Positions 1-12,428 are shown, counted from the first letter of the stretch. The stretch: DNA of 64,000 nucleotides from Xylaria sp. FL1777 (GCA_022578965.1 MU400550.1:248001-312000); one strand, 5' to 3'. Numbers and translations are program-made. The notes: generated by a model not told the origin, from the sequence alone.

Positions 1-722
1 CATTCTCGCGCTCTCTGACATATGGCTACAATTTCGGCGTTCTTCAGGCAGACGCTCTTGGTAACTTTGCCAGCATAGGCGGCATCAAGGAGGCGTTTAA
101 TGAAATCGTCGAGATCAATATCATTGATCTCACCCATAGCCACGCTCCCGGACTGTTCCTCCGAAACCCCAGACCGTATAGGGTTGGTTGTGTTCTCCCT
201 CTTTACGAGGATCGAGGCCCCAGGTTGCTGCTGTAACTGTGGGTTGGGATTAGCAACACCAGATGGTGGCTGATCCGACACATGATCAACCTCTCCGGAG
301 GCTTGAGCAGCACTAATATCACCATGCCCCGCCTTCATTGAAGCAGATTGTATAGGCGATGGTGGTGGCTGCGCATCATCATCATCCACAGGGGAGGATG
401 CCGATTCTGGTGGCACAGGGCTGGCCATAGATTCGACGCGGCTGGATCTAGACACCGCCGACTTACTGCTTCGCCCGGATCGTACGGACGCGACATCGGA
501 CTTATCTACGAGTGTCTCGCCGTTAGAAAGAACGGAGGAACTTCGCGGACTGTCCGTTCTTCCACTGCCGGGGATCTTGGAACGAAGCGCTTTAAACGAG
601 CGCGATGATTCCTTTGTATCGGACTTCCCGAGGGAGGGGTATGCCTGGAGACCATCCGTGGCTGCCGTGGCGCCCGCTGAGCCCCTAGAGCCCCCGCTCT
701 CTTTCGAGTTTTGGTTTCCCAT
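1..722 (-). CDS. PP-Z type serine/threonine protein phosphatase, N-terminal part (runs off the left edge)
   Basis: The frame opens at an ATG at 722-720 and stays open to the window edge (240 codons). It starts MGNQNSKES, a classic N-myristoylation signal (Gly2, Ser6) of the PPZ subfamily. About 190 residues rich in Ser, Gly, Pro and Gln follow, as in the disordered regulatory arm of yeast Ppz1/Ppz2. The start of the PP1-like catalytic domain is then visible: DIDLDDFIKRLLDAAY and VTKSVCLKNAEIVAICQ match the helical entry of PP1/PPZ phosphatases. The metal-binding GDxHG and GNHE motifs would lie beyond the edge. In yeast, PPZ phosphatases act at the plasma membrane and control K+/Na+ homeostasis and wall integrity under inhibition by Hal3. 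No intron is needed in the visible part. I infer the PPZ rather than PP1 assignment from the myristoylated Ser-rich arm. Confidence 0.9.
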   Translation of the reverse strand, partial: MGNQNSKESGGSRGSAGATAATDGLQAYPSLGKSDTKESSRSFKALRSKIPGSGRTDSPRSSSVLSNGETLVDKSDVASVRSGRSSKSAVSRSSRVESMASPVPPESASSPVDDDDAQPPPSPIQSASMKAGHGDISAAQASGEVDHVSDQPPSGVANPNPQLQQQPGASILVKRENTTNPIRSGVSEEQSGSVAMGEINDIDLDDFIKRLLDAAYAGKVTKSVCLKNAEIVAICQRARE

Positions 723-1816
723 AATCCTGGCCGATGTACCTAGAGTGGTGGTGACAAGAGAATGTCCGAGCCTCGTGCCTCGTAGAAGAAGTCCAACCAA
801 GGAAACGAGTGCCCAGACGCCCGCCCTCCGAAGTTATTCGGCGTATACAGGTGTCCGTGGTTTTCGATGACGTGTTTAATGCTAGGGAGGATGGAACAGC
901 TGTACCAGAATGGCAAGGAGGAGAACGGAGGAGATTTGGGGAGCCGTTGTGGCGTCCGTCTTTATGAATCAAGGCGTCAGACTGCCTGCAAGGAGGGTCG
1001 TAATCAAGCGACGTGCTGAAAATGTCGGAGTCTCAAAGCCTTGCGTCGGCGTTGGGAACGGGGATATCGGAGGTAGAGGGTTGAGCGTGCGTGGTGGTAG
1101 TTGATCTATGACGAGAGCGGAGGTGGGTACCTATTCTTCTAGCCGGGAAAGGTCAGCTCACGTTGCTCACTTGACATCCAAATACCGGGCGCAACGGCGG
1201 TGTGTCTCATGAAAACCTCCAAGGGCCGGGCAATTGGCGTATGAGGGCACGACGAGTACTATGTGTACGAAGTAGATTAAACAAAGATGACAGGGACAGA
1301 AAGTGATGACAATGGTTAGAAATGCGGGGAGAAGGTTTCCTCAAAGTAAGCGCTTGCGCGCTGGTTGTGCGAAGGTGGGTGTGTGTTCATGTAGAAGGAC
1401 TAGAGTCATACGTCTATAGAAACCCGCCAAAGTAGCAGGAAAAGGCGGCAACAAAGCCGGCCGGCGGCGAATAAGAGCCACTGAGAGACAGGCAAGGGGA
1501 GGAAAAAGAGTTATACCCACTCAACTCATAGATATCGACAGTTGCATAGAGACGTTCGGAGGAGAGAAAGCGAGCTCGAGGCAAGACAGACAAACAGACC
1601 GGTGAACTCGACCGCGGCGCCAAGTCTACGATGGTTGGGACTAGGCGTGGTAGCCGCTACAGCAGAGTTTCGCCGTCTGAAGTTGGTCTGGGCAGGAATC
1701 GGGCTAGTCGATGGCACTTGGCTATATCATTGGCACGCTAGGCGGTAGTTTTTGGCGGACGGGCATGCGATGGATTTCGGATTCGCCTCCGACGACATGT
1801 ACGTACGTGTACGCAG

Positions 1817-1868
1817 GTGCTGGTGCTGGTTCTGATAGTGGTACTGGTACTGGTACTGGTGCTGGCTC
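1817..1868. repeat. Degenerate hexamer repeat (GGTACT/GGTGCT)
   Basis: About eight imperfect copies of a GGTNCT-type hexamer lie in tandem, the central ones being three near-identical GGTACT units. It lies in the upstream region of the PP-Z gene, outside any supported coding frame. Confidence 0.8.
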
Positions 1869-3578
1869 TGGGTGGATGGGATATGTTTCGATCACGGGCG
1901 GGCGGGCGAGACGGACTGTGTGTACCTGGTCGGTACGTATGGATATGGGACAGGATACTGGTCAGGAGGTACCTCAGGTCCTCAGGTCGTACGCAGGGAG
2001 CTGTATGCAACAATGAACAAGAAAGGCTTTGTATGAGGATGCGGTAGACTGCCAAGACGTCCGAATTGCAGCCACGCACGAGGCTTCGGCGGGTGAGGTT
2101 TCAGGTTGCCGCGTTGCTCTTCAGTGGTGGCAGAAAATCATCAATAAGGCTTGGGCTGTGGACTTGTAGTATGCAGAGTCAGACGCGACGGATGAGCGAG
2201 CCAACCAGCGTCGGACGGCGCCAAGGCTTCGAGGCTAACTTGGCAGGATGAGGTGTGGGATCTGGCGGTCTTGGGGAGGGGAAATGCTGCTGTGCTCGCA
2301 CGCTAAGGGAGAGGGCGCATGTTGTGGACTGTGATAGGTGTCGAAGGCGAGGGGGGGTGATTAAGTATAAATATGTATTTTTTTTATTATTCCTTTTTTT
2401 CCTGTCGTGATGCTGGTGAAGATTAAGTACATGTATGTATGTAGTATAGGAGCAGGAACAGGGCCATGGAGCCAGGTGCATCGAATGTGGGTTCACTGCC
2501 GCAAATGCTATCAGATGCAGCACAACATAACTGTAACGGTCTCTGTAGCTGGGATACAGTGATAAATACCAAGTTAACCGACTCTTTTGGGCAGTGACTT
2601 TAGGAGTTGGGCCTCGACGGGATTCCCTATGCGGAGCTTGGCTATACGCTACATACCTACTTAGGTAGCCTAGGCACCTACTAACCTACCTGTAGCCTAC
2701 TACCTGTAGGCTATGGACATAGGTAGTACCTAATGTCTTCAGTCATCCCTTTACTCTCATCATCTTCGCCTCTTTCGACTTCACTTGTACACCGCTTACT
2801 ACCTACCCCACGGAGGTCTAACAGCCCGTATCTAGTGTATGCAAGGCATATTGTAAGATATATGAACCGTCTACCCACTTGCAGATCCTCGTGGTACACA
2901 TACAAGGAAGACCCCCCCGCCCTCGTCGTACACAGTCGGCAAGGAAGACGTGGGATCGATAGCGAGGTCGTGGTATATGAGCGTGCAATGTGACGCTGCT
3001 GGGTACGGGGGGTCTTGAGGTGATGCAGTTACTTGTCGGCTAATCAACCGTACCGCATTAATTTGCGTTTGCGAATCCCGTTGCTTCTTCGTCGTTGTCA
3101 CGTCGCGATGCCCGCCATCCAATCACGCGCCCTCTACTGTGAATCGGAAGGACTTCCAATCCCACCTACGAAAATGAATAGAATTCGACATCTTCCGGAC
3201 GGGCAGGAGGTCTGTATCGACTTCCTTTAAATGAAAGCCTGATATCCCCAAGGTCGCATTAGCGCCATATGAGCTTCCGCCGGTCATGCAGTTGCTATAC
3301 GTAGAGTAAGTCGCTGGCACCTCACAGACCCGTCGTGGAACGCGGCCGTGGCGATATATACGTATTGAGCGATAACTTTTCGGGTAGCAGATCACGGCAT
3401 TTGTATTTGAGATCTGCAGATTCAAATGTCCGAACCTACTTGCGTTGAAATAGCTGCCATTCTTGTAATTCACTTGAAATGGGGTAAGACACGATAAATC
3501 TTCGTTGGAACTGTGCCAAGGTACAACAGAAATCTCGAAGACCTAAGAGGGGAGAACTGCGAAATTCGCCTCCTTGGC

Positions 3579-3622
3579 CTTCACTTGGCTATCACTTGGC
3601 TACCACTTGGCCTTCACTTGGC
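3579..3622. repeat. 11-bp minisatellite, four units
   Basis: Four adjacent 11-bp units share the core CACTTGGC: CTTCACTTGGC, TATCACTTGGC, TACCACTTGGC and CTTCACTTGGC. A partial CCTTGGC precedes them and ACATGGCC follows. Only the first three positions vary between units. Confidence 0.85.
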
Positions 3623-6147
3623 ACATGGCCTGATTATTAAATAGAAACGCGTTACCAGATGCACGGGTCTTGTACTTGCGATGTACTGGTCCGAACGACC
3701 TTGGCTACGACACCAAGATCACATTAGTAGCCCAACTTTGACAGGTTCAATGTCCCCTACTTAGGCCTCACCTACACTGCTAGTACTCTCGACTCCTGAG
3801 GCAGGTATTTTCGAGATTCTCAGCCCAAAGAGAAATTGCTTGTTCTACAGTGGGCAAATCATCAATTGTGTCGAATTGTTCGCGGCCCACGCGGGTGGTT
3901 GTACTTACTGATGTGTAATTAGCATGAGCTTGGATTGGTGGATGACTATTATAAGAAATAGTGATACAGCGTCTTTCGAACCATGGCGAGCCCAACGCCA
4001 AATTGGGGGTTTGCGGGTGGAGCGGTCTAGGATAGATAAACCCAAAGAACAGAAACCAAGAATGAGCTGGTTCGACGATGACGCTAGGTATATCGTTATA
4101 TGTATCTATTTCAGTAACACAGAGTTATACAGCAGCTGGAGTGCTAGCAATGGGTAACTGAGCCGGTGAAGTGAAGATGATTTTTCGATAACCTATAATA
4201 TAGGTAGATAGATAACTTACTAGGTTCTATCGTTCTCTCATTTCCTTCCAAACATCCAGGTAGGCTCCTTGAATGTTTGGCATGGACTATAATACTGATT
4301 CGAGGCTCAAAGCTGTGGCACTTGGACTTTGTGGAATCTTCACGGAAGGAGCTATTAATCCACATTACCTCACCGTGGCTCTGAATTGGAGAAGAGAAAA
4401 ATAGGAAATCATTGACCCCAGGATATTTAATCAAATTTCTGGAACAAAGGGGAAGATGGAAGATGAAGGTAAGAAAATCTCGTGACATGATTGGCATGCC
4501 CTATAAAAGACAGGTCAGGAGGATAGGTGAAACATACGAGTAGGACTGATACACGATAGGACTCCGGTTTTATTTTTAGATTTAGTGTCAGACTAGCTTA
4601 CCGACGCCGACCAATCACGGGGAATGGAGCCTTTTAGCGGCCCGTGCTTTTGGAGCATTCTGGACTGCTCCCACTGCTCCCACTTGGCCACAGCCTGCGC
4701 CTAGTGTAGTATACGCAGTACGCCACAATTTTACAGCTGGGCGAAGGACTTTTACATCTAGGTACTGCGTGAGTAGTTCAAAAGGACTCTTCTACCGGTA
4801 TTTGCCGCTCTCGTTTATATCTCCAATCTTAGTATACATCGGGCAGCTCTCTTCAGCAGCAAACACTCTAACTCCTTAAAGTATAAGTACCGGTATGTGA
4901 AAACTCGACATGCATATGTTAAGGCCATTAGAATTGCCTTGATTATTTGATTGATTATTATGTTAGTAACTACGAAGTACCTACTTAATATACGTCAGTA
5001 AACACCTGTAATATGGAACTATAGCTCTCGATGACGCCATCAAGAACAGTGTAAGCGGCATATCTCGTTTGCTATATACGCAAACAATGACCAGTACAGC
5101 ATTCCACGGAATTATAGTTCTACATACCAAATGGCGACAATGCCGTGCATTATGCATCCGGCCTGGTGGTTTATGTAACACGATGACGTCCTCAGATTGC
5201 GCCGACAAAGGCGACGCGGCCAGTCCCAATTTTCTGGTTGTTTTGGCAGTGCAGTACGATCAGCAGCCACTCTACAGCTGTTGATTCGGTTTTGATTTTG
5301 GGAAAAGCCATTCCACTGCTATGATCAAATCACAGTAATAGCTAAACTAGGAAAGGAAGTCAGGTTCGTGAAGCTTTCGCTGGTAATATTAAATGATAAG
5401 CACTAATACCATAGACTAATTAGTTTGTATAATCAACTTTTGGTAACTCTTTTGAGCAATCGACTGAGGGTATCCCCGCATTATAGCGTATGAAACAACA
5501 TACGTAAATACTAGTCTTTGGGGGCTGAGCTCTTAATAACAAAGCTATTGTCAGCTGGGCTGAAGGAAACCTGGACAGAAGGGCCGCATAGCCCACTAAC
5601 GTGGCCATGACTACGGGTACTGTTCGGCAGGGGTCGGTCAGCAAACACACCTAGAGAGACACGGCTGCCTACCTGTGTAGGTACCGTGTATGCTTGGACT
5701 ACATTTAAAATACCCCGTCTGACCAAGGAAAATATGTACTCTCACGAGGTAGGGTACTTATACGCCATAGCACTGCCCTCGGCACAGCGTAGCGTACATA
5801 GTATAGATGCTGCGCCACGCTAAACACGTTGGGATCTGCGTTCATCTTTCATTAAGTACCTAATGAAATACAAAAGAATCCCACCCCTTCCTCTCACTGC
5901 CAGATTCATACTCCTCCCTCATCATTTTCTCTCGTTTGACCTCATAGATCACAATCTATCTTCATCAATAGCGCCCGTTTGCGACCGCGACAACTCACCT
6001 TCGTTTTGCGGCAAATACGTTATTGAACTACCAACAGTGCCAGGACACCAACATTGTCGCTACAGAAACTATTAGAACCCTGGTCTGCAGTTATAGTCGC
6101 ATTTACAGTCACAGTCGCGGTCACAGTTGCATAAAAGCGCGAAAAAA

Positions 6148-7221
6148 ATGGGTCGCGTTGGGAGATATTTCTGCGTGGCTCTGCCATTTATCCTCACGGT
6201 TGCGAGTATCATCGCCGCTCTCATTGTCGGATTGACCGGCGTAAGCAGCAACGACTTATATTTATTCCGCATTGATGTCTCCAACCTGAGCATCAGCGCT
6301 ACACAATTAGCGGACATTGTCAGCAATGCGAGCTCGGTCGTCTCAGGCACTAAATTAGACGATCTCACCAACGAGGTTTCCGATAAAATCGACACGAAGC
6401 GGGATTCTGGCATGTTGTTGAGTGTTAGGGACACTGCAAGTGATGTGGCCAATGATGTGGCCAGCGCGCTCAGTGGCACCAATATTACAGCCTCCGATCT
6501 TAATCTCGCGAACAAATACGACTTCACCCTCTGGGGCTTCTGTGTCACCCCGCAGGATGGCAAGAAAAATTGCACCAAGGCCGAGTTCGACTGGGCTTCT
6601 CATGAGCTCGACCTGGACTGGGTGCAGCGGCTTACCGACGTGGCTGGGCTCAACGTCACTCTTCCTAAGGAGCTTAATGACGGCCTATCCGTATACAAAA
6701 CCATCACGAAGTGGACCGAGGTAGTGTTCATTATCGCTATCGTCGCTCTAGCTCTCGAACTTCTCGTCGGACTTTTCACTGCATGCTCTCGCGCTGTTTC
6801 GTGCGTCACTTGGATTATTTCTGGCTTCGCCTCCGCCGCTATGATCGCCACTGCTGTTCTCCTGACCATTACAGGCACCACTGTTATTGGTGTTGTTCTA
6901 ACTGTGGCTAAATCATACGGAGTCAAGGCCAGCCTCAACACTAGCTTCTTGGCCATCCTTTGGCTAGGTGTTGCTTTCGCCATCGGTGCCGGTCTTTTCT
7001 GGCTTTTCACCATCTGCTGTTGCAAACCAGAAAGCCGTCCTTACTCGAAAAGGTCGCGTCACTCCGACACCGAAAAGCTGGTTCCTCATGGCTCTTACGC
7101 TCCTCTTGGCGACGCCCGCAACTCTGCATCTGCATACAGCGGTTACAATTACCCTGCTCCTCAACGCGGTGGTGCTCGTTCAGATCTTGCTTATGAGCCT
7201 TATTCTCATTCCCGAGTCTAA
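6148..7221 (+). CDS. SUR7/PalI family plasma-membrane protein
   Basis: A single-exon frame of 357 residues. The ATG at 6148 follows an A-rich leader (GCGAAAAAAATGGG); the frame extends upstream only through non-ATG codons. There are four membrane segments: one near the N-terminus (about residues 7-31) and three towards the C-terminus (about 191-213, 222-255 and 267-292). This is the topology of SUR7/PalI proteins. The long extracytoplasmic loop after the first segment carries N-glycosylation sequons (NLS, NAS) and a Cys pair framing a PQDGKK turn. A Cys cluster (CCCK) directly after the last segment is a likely palmitoylation site, and a basic, Ser/Tyr-rich tail follows. SUR7 proteins mark static cortical patches (eisosomes/MCC) in yeasts, while PalI/Rim9 acts in ambient pH signalling. 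The sequence does not tell me which subgroup this belongs to. Confidence 0.8.
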   Translation: MGRVGRYFCVALPFILTVASIIAALIVGLTGVSSNDLYLFRIDVSNLSISATQLADIVSNASSVVSGTKLDDLTNEVSDKIDTKRDSGMLLSVRDTASDVANDVASALSGTNITASDLNLANKYDFTLWGFCVTPQDGKKNCTKAEFDWASHELDLDWVQRLTDVAGLNVTLPKELNDGLSVYKTITKWTEVVFIIAIVALALELLVGLFTACSRAVSCVTWIISGFASAAMIATAVLLTITGTTVIGVVLTVAKSYGVKASLNTSFLAILWLGVAFAIGAGLFWLFTICCCKPESRPYSKRSRHSDTEKLVPHGSYAPLGDARNSASAYSGYNYPAPQRGGARSDLAYEPYSHSRV

Positions 7222-7657
7222 GGGGGTTTTGACTAGTATAGGACTAAGACGTGTCCCGCGAAATACAATTCGAGTTTATATTTCTTCAGTTTGCATTTGC
7301 CGGCGCTTGGTTGGGCTATGACGGGATTTGAATGACCAGGGTGCGTCTAAGGGTTGTGAGGAATTGATGTTGGACCATAAGGGAATGAATACCCAAGACC
7401 TTGACTAGATCCATACTGTAATGAAAATACATGATCATATTCGAAATCAAGACTGAACTTTATATCATGGTTATTGAAAATTGGATAATTATTGAGAGCC
7501 TCATGGCGCAAATCACGTGCTTTAGTTATAACAACACTCAAGACCCATTTACACTTACAAATAATAGTCCCATTCACAACTTTTCCGACAGGCAAGCCAT
7601 ACGCGTACATTTCCTCTCTTGAAGTTGCGCTTGGCACGTTATGAAGTCTCTCGAGCA
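7222..7657. other. Intergenic region between SUR7-like and WDR6-like genes
   Basis: AT-rich spacer of 436 bases holding the 3' end of the SUR7-like gene and the promoter of the WD40 gene. A minus-strand open frame (7347-7781) overlaps the first exon of the WD40 gene and shows no recognisable domain; I treat it as chance. Confidence 0.5.
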
Positions 7658-10600
7658 ATGTCTCACGAGGTGAGTCTACTTGATTTTTTTTTAGTCCAAA
7701 AAGAGAGAAAACCTCCTCACGGCCCCACAGCGCACGAGGCCCACCAAATCTTATGAAATCGTCGAAATCCAATATCATCAAAGGAAAAAAAAGAAGGGGA
7801 AAAAATGTGTGTAATGGAATCGTTAATACTGATTAACCATTATAGGCGGCACTTCCCGGCCAGCTCCGCCGTGAATATGTGCTGAACCCTATCACGGCCC
7901 TTGCGTTCTTGACCTTGGGCGAGGAGCAGTACGTGCTCGCGGCCGAAGACACAGATATCAAGATCTACGATGTCGCGACGTCACGGCTTTGCGGCACATT
8001 ACCTGTGTTTCATGGGCAGCCTATCCATGGGATTTCTGTGCCTCCCGCTGCTGGCCTCGATGGAAGCAGCCATGGCGCTTCCAGACGCTCCCCTCAGATC
8101 CTCGTTTGGGGCAGCCAAGCCGTTAAAGTTCTCCCTGGCCCCGTCGTTGAGGAGTTGATCGCTGCCAGCTCTAGGGATGGCAATGATTGCTCTCTTAACA
8201 AAACTCATGAGAATGTTGGATTAGGAGGCTCTGCACCTGAAGTCGTAGCTCCCGATTGGATATTTGACGGCCGTATCTCACCCTTCGACGACAACCGCAT
8301 TGTTCTCCTCACAGCGCATAACGAGGTCATCCAGGGACATGTAAGTGCAGATCACAAGACACTCGTGCTGGGACGAATACAGTCGCCCTCACGGCCAGTC
8401 CTGTACTCGGGAAATTTCTTCTGGGTCGAGCGGGACTGCGTGCTTGTGGCTGCAGGGACCGTATTCGGCGAGATTGTGGTTTGGAAGTGCCATCTTAGCT
8501 CCAATATCGGTATTGACGGTGATTATCATGGTACCGGGGAGGCCGATGCGCAAAATGGGGAAGAAACAGTCGGTTGCGAGGTCCTATTCATGTTCTCGGG
8601 TCACGAAGGCTCCATTTTCGGCGTTCACATCTCCCCTGAGATACTCACGAGTACCGGGGAAACAATTAGATTGCTCGCGAGCTGTAGCGATGATAGGACG
8701 GTCCGGATCTGGGATATTACAGAACGAAGTGACGGGCATACCAATAAAGACAGCACGTACGAGACACAAATCTCCGACGCGAGGCAAACTGGGTTTGGCG
8801 ACTCTATTACTGGCTCGGTAGGGGGACCCGATAACTCTTCGAGGTGTGTCGCAATGGCCATGGGTCATATATCCAGGATATGGCAAGTCGAGATTAATAG
8901 TCAAGGTCCCATTTCCAGGGGAGATACGATTGAAGTTTATTCATTTGGGGAGGATGCTACGATGCAAAGGTGGCATCTCGAGCTAAATGTCGGCCAGCTA
9001 ACCATTCCAAAGACTCCCGAAATAGGGGTAGCAAATAGCTCTATTCGATCGCTCTCTAAGTTAAAGCACCAAGAAACTTTTTCAAACCACTACGGGAAGC
9101 AAATTTGGTCACACGCTATGACTATTAGGCAGCATGGTCTTCTAATAGCTACTGGCGGTGGGGATGGCAAGATAGCACTTATGGAGGGTGCCTCGGTTCA
9201 TGCATCGAGAACTCTGGATGATACAGCGGACAACGTCCGTCATCACCCGCAGTCTATTCAAGAACTCGAAGTGTCCCCAATATATCTAATCGAAATATGC
9301 GAAGACAAGAGTATTAGAACTACCCCATCTATCCCATCTTTCAAGCATGGAAACGGGAAAGAAATGTTTCAGAGCTTTACATTCATCACTGGTGACAAAT
9401 TACTCATCACAACAAGGTCAGGCCGCCTTTTCTTAGGTACTTTCAGGAGGAGACCCGAGTGGAAAGAGCTCACAATCCCTGATGCAACCCGAAGAACCAT
9501 ACAATCATATACTATTCTTAGAAGCTCCAGAAGAGCCTCCACGGCTTTCATTGGTGCTCCAAACGGCGAGCTATTCTATTACCACGAGGCCCGCGGCGAT
9601 TCGCTTTGGTCGATTCACAAAGCGGAGCGTAAAATTACAGAAATCATCTGCCTTTCCGATACTTCGTCTCCTCATACTGGCCTCCACTCTGAAGGAGAGC
9701 CCGATGGGTATATCGAAGTTCTTGTCACAGTATTTGGGAGTACGACGGCGGAGCTTCTTCATCTTAACCAAAACCACGCTTTAGTACTACGAACAGAGGT
9801 CAAAACACCTAATGGATTCATCGTGACAACTGCCGCATGGTGTCATAACTACCTCATCCTTGGCTCCAGACACGGAAACATCTCAATATGCGGACTGGCT
9901 ACCGATGGGAGTTACTCTCCTCTTTTAACCATGCAAGTTACGAATGGCGACAAGATTACATCTATTCTTCCGCTCCCTAGACACTCGGAGCATTCCCCTC
10001 GTTATTTCCTTACAACCGCTCGCGATGGGAATTACAGGATCTGCGAGATCCTCGATACCATGGATAACTTTCAAGTCCGCCTGCTGCACGAGACAAAACC
10101 GCCATTTGGGCCCATGCTCGAAGGGTCATGGCTGTTCGACAAAGGGGATGGGAGGCATGACCTGCTGCTCTACGGCTTCCGAGGCCAATACTTCGTAATC
10201 TGGAACGTGACGCAACAGAACGAAGTCGCGACCATCGACTGCGGCGGTGGCCATCGTGTGTTCGATCAGGTGCAGATAGAGGGTAATCCCGACGGATTCA
10301 GGTTCGTCTGCACAAAAGCATCACAGATGAAAATCTTCTCGCAGACGCGTCCGCCGCATCTGCCGTTGAAGATCGGCGGACATGGCCGTGAGATCAAGAG
10401 TGTGTCGGCCGCCTCGCGGAAGTACGTGGCTACAGGCGCCGAAGACACCATGATTCGCATATGGGATCTTAGCGAAAGAGGCAGGGGAGCGCAGCGGTTT
10501 CGCGGTGTGCTTGCCTCAGAAAAACACAATACAGGCATCCAGAAACTGAAGTGGTATCAAGATCAGTATCTCTTCAGCAGTGGCGGGAACGAGGAATTAT

Positions 10601-11685
10601 TTGTCTGGCGCGTTACGGCCCTGGAAAGCGATATCTGTCCGCTCGGTGTCGTATGTGAGGCTGTATTTCCTGACCGCTCTGAGGTGGGTGACTTACGAAT
10701 TACGGATTTTGATGTGCAGTGTTTGAACGAAGAGGCTGGCACTAATTGCGAATATGTCGCTATCGAATCGGAGAAGTCACGGCCCGAGCCTGAATTCTGC
10801 ATCTCGATGACGCTCTCGAATTCTACTATACAGAGTTATCTCTACTCCGGGCAGCATGGATTCCGGCTATTGGGGAGACGCATGTATACCGGCGCATGTC
10901 TCGCGCAGCTTAGACATCTGAATTTCATTGATCGATGCTACCCACAGGTTCTTGTTGCTGCCACTGATGGTCATTTAGCTGTATTTACACAGTTACAGAC
11001 CTCTGGGGCTGAGACTAAGGATTCGATGGACATACTTGTCACGAAACTCCACCAAAGCACCATTAAATCGCTAGATATGCGTACCATCACCACAGAAAGC
11101 GGGACCTCGCACTTGGTTGTCACAGGCGGCGATGACGATGCGATCGGGATATTACATCTATACTCCCCTTTTATACCTCCATCCTCCGAGCCGATATCTA
11201 TACAACATGTCAATGCAGGCTCCAGCACTCTAGCAAATCCCACCCCCTTACCCCCCCAAGGGCTGGTCTCTGGTTCATCCTCAGAGCCATCTCAAACAAA
11301 AGATTCATCGCGTATCCCTCAGCCCGGTACTTGCAACCAGAGGCAAACCCAGTACGAGATCCGCAGCAAATTCATCATCCGCTCCGCTCACGCCGCCGCA
11401 GTGACAGGTCTAGGAATCGTGCGCCTCGAGAACGAAGAGCGGGACGCGGTGATCACCACCGCAAGCAACGACCAGCGAGTCAAGACGTGGCGCATTGTTG
11501 ACTGGAGATCTGCCTCTCCTAAGGTCCACCTGGTCGACGATCAGTATAGCGGCGTCGCAGACGCGGGGGACCTGGAGGTTGTGAGGGAGATCTATGGAAA
11601 GGGGGATGATAAATTTCGGGACACGAAAAACGGAGAAAGGGTCTTGGTTGCTGGCGTTGGTATTGAGGCTTGGGGAGTGTCTTGA
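7658..11685 (+). CDS. WD40-repeat protein of the WDR6/Trm734 (Rtt10) family
   Basis: Predicted 1283 residues in two exons: 7658-7669 (only MSHE) and 7846-11685. The 176-nt intron has donor GTGAGT and ends ATTATAG, phase 0. Without it the frame has no ATG before a conserved-looking beginning (LRREYVLNPITALAFL). Trm734/WDR6 proteins start with this type of sequence before the first WD repeat. WD repeats are clearest near residue 255 (GHEGSIFGVHIS then DDRTVRIWDI), near residue 850 (GHGREIKSVS then EDTMIRIWDLSERG) and at the C-terminus (SNDQRVKTWRI). In yeast the family partners the Trm7 methyltransferase for 2'-O-methylation of nucleotide 34 in tRNA anticodon loops, and it is linked to endosomal recycling. 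The size fits the family (about 1000-1300 residues). The family call is solid; the first exon is a model. Confidence 0.85.
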
Positions 11686-12295
11686 TCGTGCATAGAGGCT
11701 TGCTTGAAATGTAAAAGTTCCGTCCTGTTGGGGGATATCTAGACATGGAGTAGAGAATCATTGTATGCTCTAAAAAGCAATAGAAGTCGGTGATAGTTTA
11801 TTCTATGTTCTATGATCCCTTGAAGTCATTGAGACATGGATGTACTGGAGTTTAATGGTTAAGCGTGGGTCATAAGCAGGCGTGCGTAGGATCATACCAA
11901 GTGCTAGACCTACCGCCAAGGGCAGACAGCAAGTCTACGTCGAAGTTGTAGGATTGTGTCTTCTATACTCAGCATGGTGAATAAGTGTAGTAGTGTTGAT
12001 TGGTGTTAAGAGGATATATCAAGGCACTTGGTAGGAGTTAGAGAGGCAGTCATGATAATCATAGTTCCCCAGTCTCTCTACTGATCCCATATGGCTGACA
12101 GAACTATATAGCCATTGAATGATGACAAACTATAACCTGACAACGATTCTCGCCAAATATGAAGTAATAAGGGGGATATTAATGTTGCAGAAATAATGAC
12201 GGTGATTCAACATGGAACCATCAAGACGGCGCTTCTAGGTATCACCACGTCCCTTCTTACTTGGGCTTTCTCGTTTTGAGCCGAGCCAACAGGGA
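11686..12295. other. Intergenic region before tRNA-Val
   Basis: AT-rich spacer of 610 bases with the 3' region of the WD40 gene. I see no coding frame or repeat in it. Confidence 0.5.
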
Positions 12296-12391
12296 GTTTT
12301 CGTGGCCTAGTGGTTATGGCATCTGTCTTACAAGATATACTACGTATGGTTTGAACACAGAAGATCCCCGGTTCGATCCCGGGCGAAAACA
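12296..12391 (+). tRNA. tRNA-Val (anticodon UAC) with a 23-nt intron
   Basis: A full cloverleaf can be drawn. The acceptor stem is GTTTTCG (12296-12302) with CGAAAAC (12384-12390) and discriminator A at 12391. The D arm is GCC/GGC around TAGTGGTTAT. The anticodon stem is TCTGT/ACAGA. The T arm is CCCGG TTCGATC CCGGG. The anticodon TAC is at 12329-12331 and reads GUA valine codons. An intron at the canonical site, after the base 3' of the anticodon, spans about 12333-12355. It contains CTACGTATGG, whose GTA can pair with the anticodon as in other split tRNA precursors. Confidence 0.95.
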
Positions 12392-12428
12392 TCATATTTG
12401 GGTATCATGTGAACTATTCATTTTGGCC

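Larger units (their letters stand above)
723..6147. other. Intergenic region, 5.4 kb: leaders and promoters of PP-Z and the SUR7-like gene
   Basis: The first 1-1.5 kb upstream of the PP-Z start is GC-richer and probably holds its promoter and long leader. The rest is AT-richer, with many stops in all frames. It contains a GGTACT/GGTGCT hexamer repeat (1817-1868), an 11-bp minisatellite (3579-3622) and clustered TAGGTA/TACCTA words around 2640-2740. Open frames here (for example 3123-3473 on the minus strand) show no recognisable domain and I do not call them genes. Pyrimidine-rich sequence around 5880-5960 is a plausible core promoter for the SUR7-like gene. Confidence 0.6.

Noticed and set aside
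3123..3473. Minus-strand frame of 116 codons with Cys and aromatic residues
   Set aside because: No ATG at its start, no family match and no joinable upstream exon.
6072..6578. Minus-strand frame over the start of the SUR7-like gene
   Set aside because: The opposite strand has membrane segments in the SUR7 order; this frame has no recognisable content.
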